Below are positions 42,738 through 51,824 of a stretch of DNA of 64,000 nt, piece by piece. The notes beneath the pieces were generated by a model. That model saw only the letters and a program-made list of their open reading frames with translations. It was not told the DNA's origin and ran no database searches. This stretch comes from Myxococcaceae bacterium (GTDB taxonomy: Bacteria > Myxococcota > UBA727 > JABDBI01), in the NCBI GenBank assembly GCA_016000045.1, contig JAECQY010000009.1, forward strand, positions 1 to 64,000, written 5' to 3'. Made by a program: the position numbers and the translations under genes. Position 1 is the first letter of the stretch. Every line of letters starts with the position of its first letter.

Positions 42738-43355
42738 ATGCTGATTCGAATCGCATCTTGTTTGCTGTGCTTACCTATCTTAGCGAATGCGGCTGCTTTG
42801 GCTAAGATCCAAGCCTTATACGATCGGACGCATGCATTTCAGGCGGACTTTCAACAAACCTATCGTAACAAACTCTTCAACCGGACCGAGCACAGTACGG
42901 GGGAAGTCCGCTATCAGCGCCTGGGAAAAATGCGTTGGGACTATCGGTCTCCGCACGCTAAGTCTTTTATTCTCAACGGCAAAAAACTTTGGTTAGTCGA
43001 GCCTTCTGAAAAAACAGTTTCGATCAATCGCTGTTTCAAGAGTGATACCTTAAGTCAATCGTTGATTTTTCTGGGTGGAGAAGGAAGATTGGCGCGTGAA
43101 TTTAAGCTTTTGTCTGCTTCCAAAAACCAGCTCGTGTTGGTTCCCAAGCAAAAGACCGAGCTTTTCGAGAAGCTTATCTTGAGCTTTGAGGCTAAAACAT
43201 ACCAGATTTCACGGGTTATCTTGATCGATGTCGATGGAAACCAAAACGAGTTTGTATTTTCGAATCGCCGGTTTAATCGCCGATTGCCTGCTCCAGCATT
43301 TGATTACAAAACCCCTCCTGGGTTTGAAGAAGTCAATTTAGCGAGTGATTGTTAA
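42738..43355 (+). CDS. lolA: Outer-membrane lipoprotein carrier protein LolA
   Basis: 205 residues. A signal peptide (LIRIASCLLCLPILANA) is followed by AFQADFQQTYRNKLFNRTE, GEVRYQRLGKMRWDY and FILNGKKLWLVEP, the standard opening strands of LolA, with the conserved Arg in KMRWDY. LolA carries lipoproteins across the periplasm. The tail ends in SDC. It converges with bamA, whose stop is directly adjacent (one base apart). Confidence 0.9.
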   Translation: MLIRIASCLLCLPILANAAALAKIQALYDRTHAFQADFQQTYRNKLFNRTEHSTGEVRYQRLGKMRWDYRSPHAKSFILNGKKLWLVEPSEKTVSINRCFKSDTLSQSLIFLGGEGRLAREFKLLSASKNQLVLVPKQKTELFEKLILSFEAKTYQISRVILIDVDGNQNEFVFSNRRFNRRLPAPAFDYKTPPGFEEVNLASDC

Positions 43356-46082
43356 TTAAAAGCTTTGCCCAATGGTAAACAAAAACTGCACAGGAGAATC
43401 GCCGGCGGGGATACCTGGAGTGCCATGTGGACGCCGAACCAACGGAAATCCCCATTCGAATCGCAGAGCTCCAAAGGGGCTTAGCCACCGAAGGCCAAAG
43501 CCGGCTGCGCTATACAAACCCATGCCGTAAAACAGTCCCAACGGATCCCAGTACTGTGGATGCGTATTTTTGAGATTTTTATGGCCAATGTAGAATAGAT
43601 TCTCAAAAGGCGAGTAGACGTTTCCCAGGTCAAAAAAGAACACTGCGGATAAATTGAGTGTTTTTGCAATCGGAAATTCTAGTTCTAGATTGGATAGGAA
43701 TTGTTTGTTGCCACCTACATTGATTTGTTGGATCGGCTGTGTGCTGTATTGTTGGCTGACGTTGAGAACGGGTCCAATCGATTGAAAATAGTACCCGCGT
43801 AGACCTGTAGCTGCTCCGAGTTGCACTCCTCCTAAACGGAAATTTTCCGAGACAATTTGGACCCCAAAAGTATTTAAAAATCCAAAATCAACATTCAACT
43901 TGAGAACCCAGTTTTTTAGAAAAAACCATTGGTCAAAGTTGTAATAAAAGCGAGTGGTGGTACCCAAACGCAGGAAGTTATTGCTGGTGGATTGAGATTC
44001 CAACTTGTCGAGTAAGCCCGAGCCCAAATAAGCATTGGCGAATTCACTTCGAAACTCCAAAAGATAGCCGGCTGTTGGGAAAAGGCGATTATTGCGTTGA
44101 TCCATCTGAAGGACCGGCTTTAGCGAGGTCGTGTAACGGGGTTGATGTAAATGCCACCCCCAGTAATTGATTCCCTCTAGGCTATCTTCGACCTCAACGC
44201 GTTCAGCCATGTAAGACAGGTAAAAACGCAAGTTTTCAAAATCAGGAACATAGGGTTTCCAAAAAGGAGAAGCATTTTGATACCAGCGATTGGAGTAGGG
44301 GCTTAAGAAAGATCCGATGGGGTAGCCAAAGCCAAGCTCGCCTCCGCTATTTCCTCGATAATAGTCAATTAAGAATCGCTGAGTGTGATAGGCCCGCAGC
44401 GAAAACGAAACCGGCTCACGATTCAGATAGAGTAAATAAGGGTCTGAGAAAGATAGTTCGAAGATGCGTCGATAGGCCGATAATTGAACGACGGCACTGA
44501 GGCTTTGTCCTCGCCCAAACAGATTGTTTTGAGTGACCTGGCCTTGAAAGAGGAGTCCTTCTCCTCCTGTTCCGTAACCGCCACCGACTTGGATTTGCCC
44601 AAGTTTCTTCTCTTTCACTACAATCTCCACATCGATGTGGTCGGGGTTTTGAGCACTGGGTTTGGTATCCATTTGGACGGATTCGAAATAACCGAGTTGA
44701 TTCAGACGCTGCTCGCTAAGCCTTAGCAGAGAAGCGGAATAGAGCTCTCCTTCGTAGATGCGTAGTTCTCGTCGGATGACCTCATCCACGGTGCTGGTGT
44801 TGCCCTTGATTTCAAAACGTCCAAAGTAGACGAGGGGACCCGGATCGATCTGAAGCTTCAAATCGACGATGTGCTCTTGTTCGTGGATTTGTGGCTCTGG
44901 AGAAATATTGACATACGCATAGCCCTGATCACGATAGAGCTCTTGGATTGAAACCAGATCTTTCATCAATTGGGTTTTATTGAAAACATCGCCTTGCTGA
45001 AGCTCAATATGATCTCTTAAGAAATCTTCTGAATAATCAAGTCGATCTCCATCAACTTCAAGAGTTCCCAAACTGAAAGGTTCGCCTTCGGTGAGCGAAA
45101 TATGCACGCTGATCCGAGTTTTGTCTGGTGACAAAGCAGCTCGAGGTTTTGAAACTTGGACATTTAAATATCCATGCTCTTGATACAGCTGCTCAATTAA
45201 AAGCGCGTCAATATCCAGCATCTCCTCGTTGTAAAGCCCCCACTGCGTGATGAAGCTTAACGGGTGTTTTTCTTTGCTGCGCATGCTTGCTTTGATCCGA
45301 TCAGTCGATAAAGTCCGGTTCCCTAAGATCGTGATTTGATCAATTTTCGTTTTGGCATCTTCTTCAATATGGAAAATGACTTCGACAAAATCCGTTGCTT
45401 TCACCGTTTCGTCTTTTAAGAGATCCGTTGCTTGACTTGCTTTGATTTCATAAGAAACGGTGGCCAGCAAAAATCCTTTTTCGATGTAGAGCTTTCGGAT
45501 TTTCTCAGCGTTTTCTCGAATTCTCATCACATCGGCAATTTGGTAGGGTTTTAGGTCAATCACCTCTTCCAAGCCGGATTCTAGAATCTCTTGGTTTCCG
45601 ATAAATCGCACTTTATAAAGCGTTGCTTTCTCCGTTAAACGAATGGTCAAGAGTATGCTGCCATTCGGACCTCTATCTTGGTGAAATTGAACGTCCGCGA
45701 ACAGCCCCATCTTCAGGATCGCTCGAATGTCTTCTTGGATGCTTTCTCGATGAAGCGGTTGGTTGATTTGAGATTTTAACAGGACCAGCACAGCTTCGGG
45801 CTCGGTTTTTTGAGCTCCTATCACTCGGATCTCATAGATTCGACCCGGAGTAGGAGACTTGGCTTGCAGGACCCCTACTTGGCCCGAGCGTTTGAAGGCT
45901 TGTTCACTTTCCTCGGTGAATTGTGCCGTAGGCAATGCGCTTCGGGATAGCGTAGGATCTCGTACGGTCTTGTTTTTTTTTGTTTTTGAATGTGGCGAGA
46001 TTGAGCCAGGCGTCATCGATTGGCCTTGCAGCAGAGATGCCGAAAACAGGACTCCTACAGCGATTTTTGAGGCGCGAAACAT
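43356..46082 (-). CDS. bamA: Outer-membrane protein assembly factor BamA (Omp85)
   Basis: 908 residues from the ATG at 46082, which begins a signal peptide (FRASKIAVGVLFSASLLQGQS); the frame opens at a GTG at 46151, but that would place 23 hydrophilic residues before the signal. Four to five POTRA domains span about residues 80-510 (for example FVGNQEILESGLEEVIDL, ITILGNRTLSTDRIKA, VDGDRLDYSEDFL, FEIKGNTSTVDEVIRREL). The C-terminal barrel contains VGGGYGTGGEGLLFQGQVTQNNL and ends in a terminal Phe (FTIGQSF). BamA inserts barrel proteins in the outer membrane. It is encoded after the photolyase on the same strand. Confidence 0.93.
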   Translation of the reverse strand: MFRASKIAVGVLFSASLLQGQSMTPGSISPHSKTKKNKTVRDPTLSRSALPTAQFTEESEQAFKRSGQVGVLQAKSPTPGRIYEIRVIGAQKTEPEAVLVLLKSQINQPLHRESIQEDIRAILKMGLFADVQFHQDRGPNGSILLTIRLTEKATLYKVRFIGNQEILESGLEEVIDLKPYQIADVMRIRENAEKIRKLYIEKGFLLATVSYEIKASQATDLLKDETVKATDFVEVIFHIEEDAKTKIDQITILGNRTLSTDRIKASMRSKEKHPLSFITQWGLYNEEMLDIDALLIEQLYQEHGYLNVQVSKPRAALSPDKTRISVHISLTEGEPFSLGTLEVDGDRLDYSEDFLRDHIELQQGDVFNKTQLMKDLVSIQELYRDQGYAYVNISPEPQIHEQEHIVDLKLQIDPGPLVYFGRFEIKGNTSTVDEVIRRELRIYEGELYSASLLRLSEQRLNQLGYFESVQMDTKPSAQNPDHIDVEIVVKEKKLGQIQVGGGYGTGGEGLLFQGQVTQNNLFGRGQSLSAVVQLSAYRRIFELSFSDPYLLYLNREPVSFSLRAYHTQRFLIDYYRGNSGGELGFGYPIGSFLSPYSNRWYQNASPFWKPYVPDFENLRFYLSYMAERVEVEDSLEGINYWGWHLHQPRYTTSLKPVLQMDQRNNRLFPTAGYLLEFRSEFANAYLGSGLLDKLESQSTSNNFLRLGTTTRFYYNFDQWFFLKNWVLKLNVDFGFLNTFGVQIVSENFRLGGVQLGAATGLRGYYFQSIGPVLNVSQQYSTQPIQQINVGGNKQFLSNLELEFPIAKTLNLSAVFFFDLGNVYSPFENLFYIGHKNLKNTHPQYWDPLGLFYGMGLYSAAGFGLRWLSPFGALRFEWGFPLVRRPHGTPGIPAGDSPVQFLFTIGQSF

Positions 46083-46147
46083 CACGGATTGCTGTATAGC
46101 GCTCGATAATCTTGGTCTATAGCCTCCTGGAAGAAAATCGTCATCAT

Positions 46148-47479
46148 TCACCGAAGTTGTTTGTAGTATCTCAAGGCTTTTTCACGGGACTCTGCCAGGT
46201 CAACCACTGGCTTTGGATAAGTTCTTGGAGGGTGCTTGCTTTTCCAGGGTTCGAATAACTCCGCAATGGTTAAATGCCTGAGCTCCGGCACGAAGCGTTT
46301 AATGTATTCGCCGGCTGGGTCGAAAGTTTTGGCTTGAGTCGTGGGGTTAAAGATTCGAAAAAAAGGAGCCGCATCGACTCCAGAGCCGGCTACCCATTGC
46401 CAGCCCATCGCGTTGTTGGCGAGGTCTGCATCGACGAGGCAGTCTGAAAACCATTCGAGTCCGCGTTTCCAATGAATGAGTAGATTTTTGGTTAAAAACG
46501 ATCCCACGACCATTCGAACTCGATTGTGCATCGTTCCAGTTTCCCAAAGTTCGCGCATGCCTGCATCAACAAGCGGGATTCCAGTCAAACCTTTTTGCCA
46601 TCGCTCAAGCAACGGCGAGGAATCTTGCCAAGGAAACGAGTCAAAAGCGCTTTGATAATTCTCGCAAGCAGTATGAGGATGATCAAAGAGAATGGAGTGA
46701 GCAAATTCTCTCCAAATCAGCTGCCGGATAAACGGATGATTCGGCTCGTGGATGTCCCACCAAATTGCGTTCGGGGATATTTCTCCGAAATGAAGGTAAG
46801 GAGCCAAGCAAGAACTTGCCGAAAGGGCGGGGTAGTCTCGATTGAGCTCATAAGCCGATAGCTTGCTGTTGCAAAAACGATCCCAGGTTTGTTGCGCGCC
46901 ATCTTCGCCCGGGGTCCAGTACTGAGCAACTTTGAGAGCCCAAGCGGGAAGCGCTTCAAGCTCTTTCTCGGGAGAAATCCAATGCAACTGAAGCTGTTTT
47001 GGAGCTGGCAGGGGCTTTCGAGGAGGCGGGCTTTCTGCTGATAAGTTTCGGTAGAAAGGAGTGAATACCCGGTAAGGCGTGCCGTCTTTTTTCTGCGTTT
47101 GCCAGGGTTCAAAGAGCAAGGAGGCATTAAACGTGTCACATCGAATACCTTGTTCTCGAAGAGTGTGCTTGAGGACTTTGTCCTGCTGGAGGCCGATGGG
47201 ATCGTATCGTCGGTTCCAGAAGACTCCAGAAATTTGTTCAGAGCGAATGAGTCTTTGGATAATTTCGAGTGGCTGGCCTTCAAATATTCTCAGATGGTTT
47301 GAAAGATGTTTGTTGAGCTGGCTTAAGCTTTGAGTCACCCAAGACTGACTCGCTGCGCCTGCTTCGGGATCTCGAATGTAGATAGGCAAAACCCTTCCAA
47401 GTCGAGAGGCCTCTTGTAAGGCGGGGTTATCAAATAACCGAAGATCTTGGCGAAACCAGACAAGATGGATTGGCTGCAT
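46148..47479 (-). CDS. phr: Deoxyribodipyrimidine photolyase, class I
   Basis: 443 residues from the ATG at 47479 (MQPIHLVWFRQDLR). The frame continues upstream into the tRNA-Ser gene, so an earlier start is excluded. The N-terminal antenna domain has WFRQDLRLFDNPAL and FWNRRYDP. The FAD domain has QLIWREFAHSIL, GIPLVDAGMRELWETGTMHNRVRM (split by me as recognised blocks), LLIHWKRGLEWF and NNAMGWQWVAGSGVDAAP. The protein repairs UV pyrimidine dimers with blue light. A light-using enzyme suggests at least part of the life cycle is spent in lit, free surroundings. Confidence 0.94.
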   Translation of the reverse strand: MQPIHLVWFRQDLRLFDNPALQEASRLGRVLPIYIRDPEAGAASQSWVTQSLSQLNKHLSNHLRIFEGQPLEIIQRLIRSEQISGVFWNRRYDPIGLQQDKVLKHTLREQGIRCDTFNASLLFEPWQTQKKDGTPYRVFTPFYRNLSAESPPPRKPLPAPKQLQLHWISPEKELEALPAWALKVAQYWTPGEDGAQQTWDRFCNSKLSAYELNRDYPALSASSCLAPYLHFGEISPNAIWWDIHEPNHPFIRQLIWREFAHSILFDHPHTACENYQSAFDSFPWQDSSPLLERWQKGLTGIPLVDAGMRELWETGTMHNRVRMVVGSFLTKNLLIHWKRGLEWFSDCLVDADLANNAMGWQWVAGSGVDAAPFFRIFNPTTQAKTFDPAGEYIKRFVPELRHLTIAELFEPWKSKHPPRTYPKPVVDLAESREKALRYYKQLR

Positions 47480-47506
47480 ACAAACCCTAAGACACAAGAA
47501 TGAGTC

Positions 47507-47596
47507 TGGCGGAGCGACCGGGATTCGAACCCGGGATAGAGTTTCCCCTATACACACTTAGCAGGCGTGCGCCTTCAGCCACTCGGCCATCGCTCC
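47507..47596 (-). tRNA. tRNA-Ser (GCT anticodon)
   Basis: Read on the minus strand it starts GGAGCGATGGCCGAGTGG and ends in the T-arm GGTTCGAATCC and TCGCTCC followed by GCCA. The seven-base acceptor stem GGAGCGA/TCGCTCC is perfect. The anticodon loop CTGCTAA gives GCT, reading AGC/AGT Ser codons. A long variable arm as expected for serine is present. The discriminator G and CCA end are encoded. Confidence 0.96.
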
Positions 47597-47770
47597 ACTC
47601 TCACAAAGCTGAGAACGAGATTATTCTAGCAGCTTTCTGTTTTACCCGTCAAGTCATTCGTTGCTTGATTTAGCGCTCTAACTCTTCAATGCGCTCGGAA
47701 AAGTTTAGGCCAAGCCACACCTGAGAGTGTTGAAACACAATTTTGCTAGAAATTGCTGTGTCTGGCGCTC

Positions 47771-47892
47771 CAGAAAAACCGCATTTTTCAAGCTGCTCTA
47801 TTTTTTTCCACCGATAAGCCAGTGGCTTTTGAGATAGTCGACTCATCAACTTTTAGTGCAAGAAGATTTCGGGCAATTTGAAGATTGGCCCA
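47771..47892 (-). pseudogene. C-terminal fragment of an Rpn-family gene
   Basis: About 120 bases resemble 36390-36515, the end of the intact Rpn gene (shared AAGCTGCTCTATTTTTT, CTGGCTTTTGAGATGG-like and AAGAAGATTTCGGGC segments). No start, no nuclease core. It marks the left side of another accessory stretch. Confidence 0.65.
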
Positions 47893-48295
47893 AAACATAA
47901 AGAGAGTCTGTGCACTATTTGACTAGAAAACATAACAAGGCTTGATCATTATTCTGCTGACTTAGGTGTTATTTTATTTTGACAAGGCGCGTAGTTTGAA
48001 TCCCATAAATACGGTTTCGTCAAGGAAATTAGAGACCCAAAATACTATTTGACCTCATGGGACAAAGATGAGGCAAGTGGCCAGACCACGTTTAGGATCT
48101 CTATTCTGCCTCGGACCCAAGCATAACTAGTTGATCTATTCGCCAAAATTAAGAGATAAGGACAAGATATGGACATCTGTTTTGTTAGTTATACGACGTC
48201 AAAATTATATTTTCTTTCGCAGATTTTTAGATTATGTTACTCGCCAGAAGTAAAAAAACGATCTTAGATCGATCGTAACTAAAAGGAGTCTAAAA
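47893..48295 (+). other. Spacer with a possible short gene remnant
   Basis: No gene is convincing. A 43-codon frame at 47995-48126 reads YGFVKEIRDPKYYLTSWDKDE and then FRISILPRTQA before a stop, which looks more like a real protein tail than chance but has no start codon. The AT-rich end, 48180-48290, probably carries the promoter for the YVTN gene; a strong AAAGGAG precedes its start. Confidence 0.25.
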
Positions 48296-49450
48296 ATGCA
48301 AATATTTCAAAGAATCGCCTCGCTCGTTGCCGTTTCTATGTCGCCAATTCTTACAGATACAGTACATGCTTTCAAAGATATTAATCATGACCATAATGTT
48401 ATTAAGTCAACAATCAATGTAGGTGTTAATCCTGCTGGAATTGCAATAACTCATGATAGTAAATTTGCATATGTTGCAAATAGTAATGATTATGAAATAA
48501 TGGATTGCCACACGATTAGTGTTATTGATCTCGGAAGTCATTCAATTTTGAAAACAATTCGCGATTCTAGTTTTAATCAGCCATATAGAATAGCTATTAA
48601 TAAAAAAACAAATCTAGCATATGTGACAAATAGCGGAGGAACAACTGTAACTATTATTGACACATTAAATAACTCAATTTCAGGCATAATAGATGGTTTT
48701 GATGGGCCTTCCAGTATTGTGATAGCGCCGCATTCTAGCAAAGCGTATGTCGGTAATTGGGGGGCTGGAAGTCCTGGAGGACAAGGCAAAACGGTAAGTG
48801 TTGTTGATTTAAAAACGGATTCTATTATTAAAGTGATTGCCGTACCTGCTGGTCCGGTTTCTTTAGCTATGAGTGAAGACGAACAATTTGTCTATCTCAT
48901 CAGCTATGGTGCTGGCAATCCTAACCCTGCGGATGGCTCAGTTAGCATTATACGCTCCAGTGATGACGTAGTTATCAAAACAATAAACCGTCTATCGGGC
49001 CCATATGAGATTGCTATTTCCCGTGATATAGCTTACATCACGAATTTCGGTACCAACAATTTTGCGCCGTTTGGTAGAACAGTTTCCGTTCTAAATCTAA
49101 CATCGAAAAAAATGAGTAAAAGTATTGAAGTCGGAATTCAGCCATCAGGAGTTGCTATTACTCCAAATAAAGATTTTCTCTATGTCTCAAACTATAATAC
49201 GTTATACGCAAGGCCTAATTTTTCCAGGCTAAGCTCGGGAGAAGGTACAATAAGCGTTATTGACGTTAGAACACACGAAGTGGTACTCACGATCCCTGTT
49301 GGTGCTTCTCCTGAATCGGTTGCCATCTCTCCCGACGGTAAATATGCTTTGGTTACTCATTTTGAAGGTAATACGGTTAAGATTATATCGTTAGATCCTA
49401 GAATGACCACTCAAGAAGGCTGTTCTACTGTTATCCATGATGAAAATTAA
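48296..49450 (+). CDS. Exported YVTN-family beta-propeller protein
   Basis: 384 residues. A signal peptide (QIFQRIASLVAVSMSPILTDTVHA) is followed by about seven propeller blades with the family pattern: GVNPAGIAITHDSKFAYVAN, NLAYVTNSGGTTVTIID, GPSSIVIAPHSSKAYVGN, GVAITPNKDFLYVSNYN and ESVAISPDGKYALVTHF. YVTN propellers occur in surface-layer and periplasmic proteins and bind ligands or partners; no reaction can be named. The gene has low GC and a strong AAAGGAG ribosome site. It is followed after 25 bases by another exported protein with an equally good AGGAGG, so the two form a pair. Confidence 0.82.
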   Translation: MQIFQRIASLVAVSMSPILTDTVHAFKDINHDHNVIKSTINVGVNPAGIAITHDSKFAYVANSNDYEIMDCHTISVIDLGSHSILKTIRDSSFNQPYRIAINKKTNLAYVTNSGGTTVTIIDTLNNSISGIIDGFDGPSSIVIAPHSSKAYVGNWGAGSPGGQGKTVSVVDLKTDSIIKVIAVPAGPVSLAMSEDEQFVYLISYGAGNPNPADGSVSIIRSSDDVVIKTINRLSGPYEIAISRDIAYITNFGTNNFAPFGRTVSVLNLTSKKMSKSIEVGIQPSGVAITPNKDFLYVSNYNTLYARPNFSRLSSGEGTISVIDVRTHEVVLTIPVGASPESVAISPDGKYALVTHFEGNTVKIISLDPRMTTQEGCSTVIHDEN

Positions 49451-49475
49451 AAATAGGTCTTGAGGAGGATTTATA

Positions 49476-50339
49476 ATGAACATGTCCAAGATCATTAAGA
49501 ATATTATGCGTACTGTCGTTATGCTTTTTGGAGCTGAAGTGCTCACTTTTTCCGCTTTGGCCACGATTAAGCCTGATGACAAAGATGGCTGCCCTATTTC
49601 CCCTGGAGTGTCGAACGAAGTAAGCCTTACACGAGTGATGGTTGGTCAGAATCTAAACGTCAAATTTGGAGAAGAAGCGGGTTACTGTTTGAACAAGTAC
49701 TTTTCATCTCCTGGTGGGCAGGTTCTTAACTACACCCTATTGCTTTGCGATCAGGCGTGGAACCCCATCCCAGGATGGACAATTGATCACAATTGGATTC
49801 ACAAGTTCAGAACGCCAGCCTATATTAGTTTTACGCCTAAGGATATGGGTGATATGGGAGAACATCGCTTCATAATTAACGCAACAAACGGGACTGCTAG
49901 TGTGTTAGATAAGATTAAAATAAGCGTTTATCAGTTTAATGATAGGATAGAAGATCCGATTGCAGAATGGAATGTTTGGCCAGCTCGGATACAAACGTTA
50001 GTGGCTTCGGTTGTGCCTCATATTCTTTCAGCCTGGAAGGTGCGAGATGAGCTAAGAAAAGGAATTCCAGGGATTGTGCAAAAGCACCCTCTTCCGTTGG
50101 GATTGGCAGTTGGCCTTTCCAGTGGTCTTGGATTTGGTTGGCTCGCTCAGTCTATAAATTTGCAATCACGAAAAAACCCTAAAGAAGCCCAAGAGGATTG
50201 GTGGAAATGTATGTTAGGATGTGTGCTTCCACTAAGCCTTTTCTCTCCAATCGTCTTCAAGAAGTATTTAGTTCCTGCAATGGGAGATACAGGCTGTATT
50301 GGAAAGCACTTAGCGTATGAGCAAGTCCCGCAAGCTTAG
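49476..50339 (+). CDS. Exported protein of unknown function with an Ig-like domain and C-terminal membrane segments
   Basis: 287 residues. A signal peptide at residues 1-29 is followed by a beta-rich domain with NVKFGEEAGYCLNKYFSSP, LNYTLLLCDQAWNPIPGWTI and FTPKDMGDMGEHRFIINATN, which resembles cadherin-like or putative-Ig domains found in extracellular repeats. After residue 195 come two hydrophobic stretches, LPLGLAVGLSSGLGFGWLAQ and CMLGCVLPLSLFSPIVFKKY, likely a membrane hairpin. I do not recognise a family. It is coupled to the YVTN gene and has a good AGGAGG. The pair could be a surface complex. Confidence 0.6.
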   Translation: MNMSKIIKNIMRTVVMLFGAEVLTFSALATIKPDDKDGCPISPGVSNEVSLTRVMVGQNLNVKFGEEAGYCLNKYFSSPGGQVLNYTLLLCDQAWNPIPGWTIDHNWIHKFRTPAYISFTPKDMGDMGEHRFIINATNGTASVLDKIKISVYQFNDRIEDPIAEWNVWPARIQTLVASVVPHILSAWKVRDELRKGIPGIVQKHPLPLGLAVGLSSGLGFGWLAQSINLQSRKNPKEAQEDWWKCMLGCVLPLSLFSPIVFKKYLVPAMGDTGCIGKHLAYEQVPQA

Positions 50340-50670
50340 AGAAATGGCAAGGGACGGAAAAGCAATCGGTTATTTTTGAAGAGAATATCTCATTTTCCTA
50401 AAAATTAACTTTTTTCTCGAAGAAAGTATCGTCTAGATGGCTTGATTGGGGGAACGATATGGATCTTTTGCTCCCCTTTCAAGCTGTTTGGTATAGATGA
50501 AGTGGCCATGACGAAGATCGATTCTGAACAGGGGCAGAACAAGCGTTTTACCAAGGAAAACTTGCTTCTGTGCCCTTTTTTTGTTCGGATGCCCTTCCCA
50601 ATCTCGGCGTGGCTCGCACCAGGGTGGAGAAAGGTGATCTGGTCCTCATGAATTTGGCCAAAGAAACTTT
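50340..50670. other. Spacer without recognised features
   Basis: About 330 bases between the unknown exported protein gene and the converging pepsin-like gene. A 69-codon plus-strand frame inside it (50442-50651) has no ribosome site and no similarity I recognise. I see no terminator that meets the usual hairpin plus T-run form. Confidence 0.5.
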
Positions 50671-51807
50671 TTAGGGATTGCAACCCGCATTGCTGGCGAA
50701 ACCAATGGCCCCGAGCGGACCGTTGTCCCCAGCCGTGCGAATAAAACGTATCAGATAGTTTTCCATCGTCACTTGTCCGAGTATGATCGGATTATTGGGA
50801 TCGACAGCATTCGCAATGCTAAAACCAAAAAAACACTGCCCTTCCGTGATTTTCTTAAAGTAGGTCTGCGGCGAGATCGAGAGCGTGACGTTCTCTAAAG
50901 CGATTGAGATGTTTGGGAGCTTTTCCAATTCGCTTGCACTCGGGCAGTCGATGGGGACTGGCTTCGAAAGCTGATTTTTGATTTGAGGCCACGTTGCTGC
51001 ATTGGGGTAGTTTTGGGCAAGATAGCTCACGATCTGATTGACGATGTCGGAGGGGAGCAAATTGAGGGTCGTTCCACTGTCTAGAATGACGCTGGCGCCA
51101 TAGGTGCTCAGATCCCCGAACGAACTTACGATGCCCCCATCGCTGCCACTCAAGCCGATTTGATTGGCTCCGATAACGTACCAAGATTGTTCTTTAATCG
51201 GCGTATATTCAAAACGGAGGGCAGAGGAAGCAGTAGGGAGGCCTCCAAAATAAATGGTGCTGTTGGGATTGTTGTATCCACAAAGTTGAAGGCTAAATTC
51301 ATTGCTGATGCCTGAGTTATCTTGGGCGAGCTGCGTCATAAACGTGGCATACAGCGCTTCGTTATCTGGAACCGATTCAATCTTGTTTCTAAACGCTAAT
51401 CCTAAAATGCTGACGTTGTTCATCGAGCCATCTTGCACAAGTCCATATTGAAAATTGGGCACACCTGCGGCAAGGCAGTCCAGACTCACGCTGCCTTGAT
51501 AGGCAGTCAAATAGTCGGTCCCGCTTCCATAAGAAATTTGAAATTTGCCGAGGGGGCTTCCAGAAGGCTGAAGGGTGCCACTTTGAAGAATGAGATTGGC
51601 GCTGCCGGTATCCGCAATGGCCGTAACGGGAGTTTGGTCTACTTGAAGCGAAATGTGATACTCGACTCCAGATGCCGTAGCCGCTTTGCCAGAATCGTAA
51701 TGGTGGCTCAGGGCTGTGCCTTGCGTATCGCAAGTAGGAGCCACTGTGTTCTTGGAAGTGCAAGTTGCGAGCAGGATCGAGAGAGGGAGCCAGGTAATCT
51801 TCTTCAT
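50671..51807 (-). CDS. Pepsin-like (family A1) aspartic protease lipoprotein
   Basis: 378 residues. The N-terminus WLPLSILLATCTSK has a lipobox with Cys16. Both catalytic Asp motifs of bilobed pepsins are present: IADTGSANL with Asp66 and ILDSGTTLNL with Asp about 242, plus the flap Tyr93 in ISYGSGTDY. There are repeated Cys for disulfides. Bacterial pepsin homologues (such as the shewasins) are uncommon; most A1 enzymes are eukaryotic. As a lipoprotein it should act outside the cytoplasm, possibly at the cell surface. It lies 17 bases after holB on the same strand and has no T3SS or other clear partner. Confidence 0.86.
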   Translation of the reverse strand: MKKITWLPLSILLATCTSKNTVAPTCDTQGTALSHHYDSGKAATASGVEYHISLQVDQTPVTAIADTGSANLILQSGTLQPSGSPLGKFQISYGSGTDYLTAYQGSVSLDCLAAGVPNFQYGLVQDGSMNNVSILGLAFRNKIESVPDNEALYATFMTQLAQDNSGISNEFSLQLCGYNNPNSTIYFGGLPTASSALRFEYTPIKEQSWYVIGANQIGLSGSDGGIVSSFGDLSTYGASVILDSGTTLNLLPSDIVNQIVSYLAQNYPNAATWPQIKNQLSKPVPIDCPSASELEKLPNISIALENVTLSISPQTYFKKITEGQCFFGFSIANAVDPNNPIILGQVTMENYLIRFIRTAGDNGPLGAIGFASNAGCNP

Positions 51808-51824
51808 AATGCTTCAAAATACGA

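Noticed and set aside
47480-47557. Upstream extension of the photolyase frame
   Set aside because: It runs into the tRNA-Ser gene on the same strand. The conserved N-terminus starts at the ATG at 47479.
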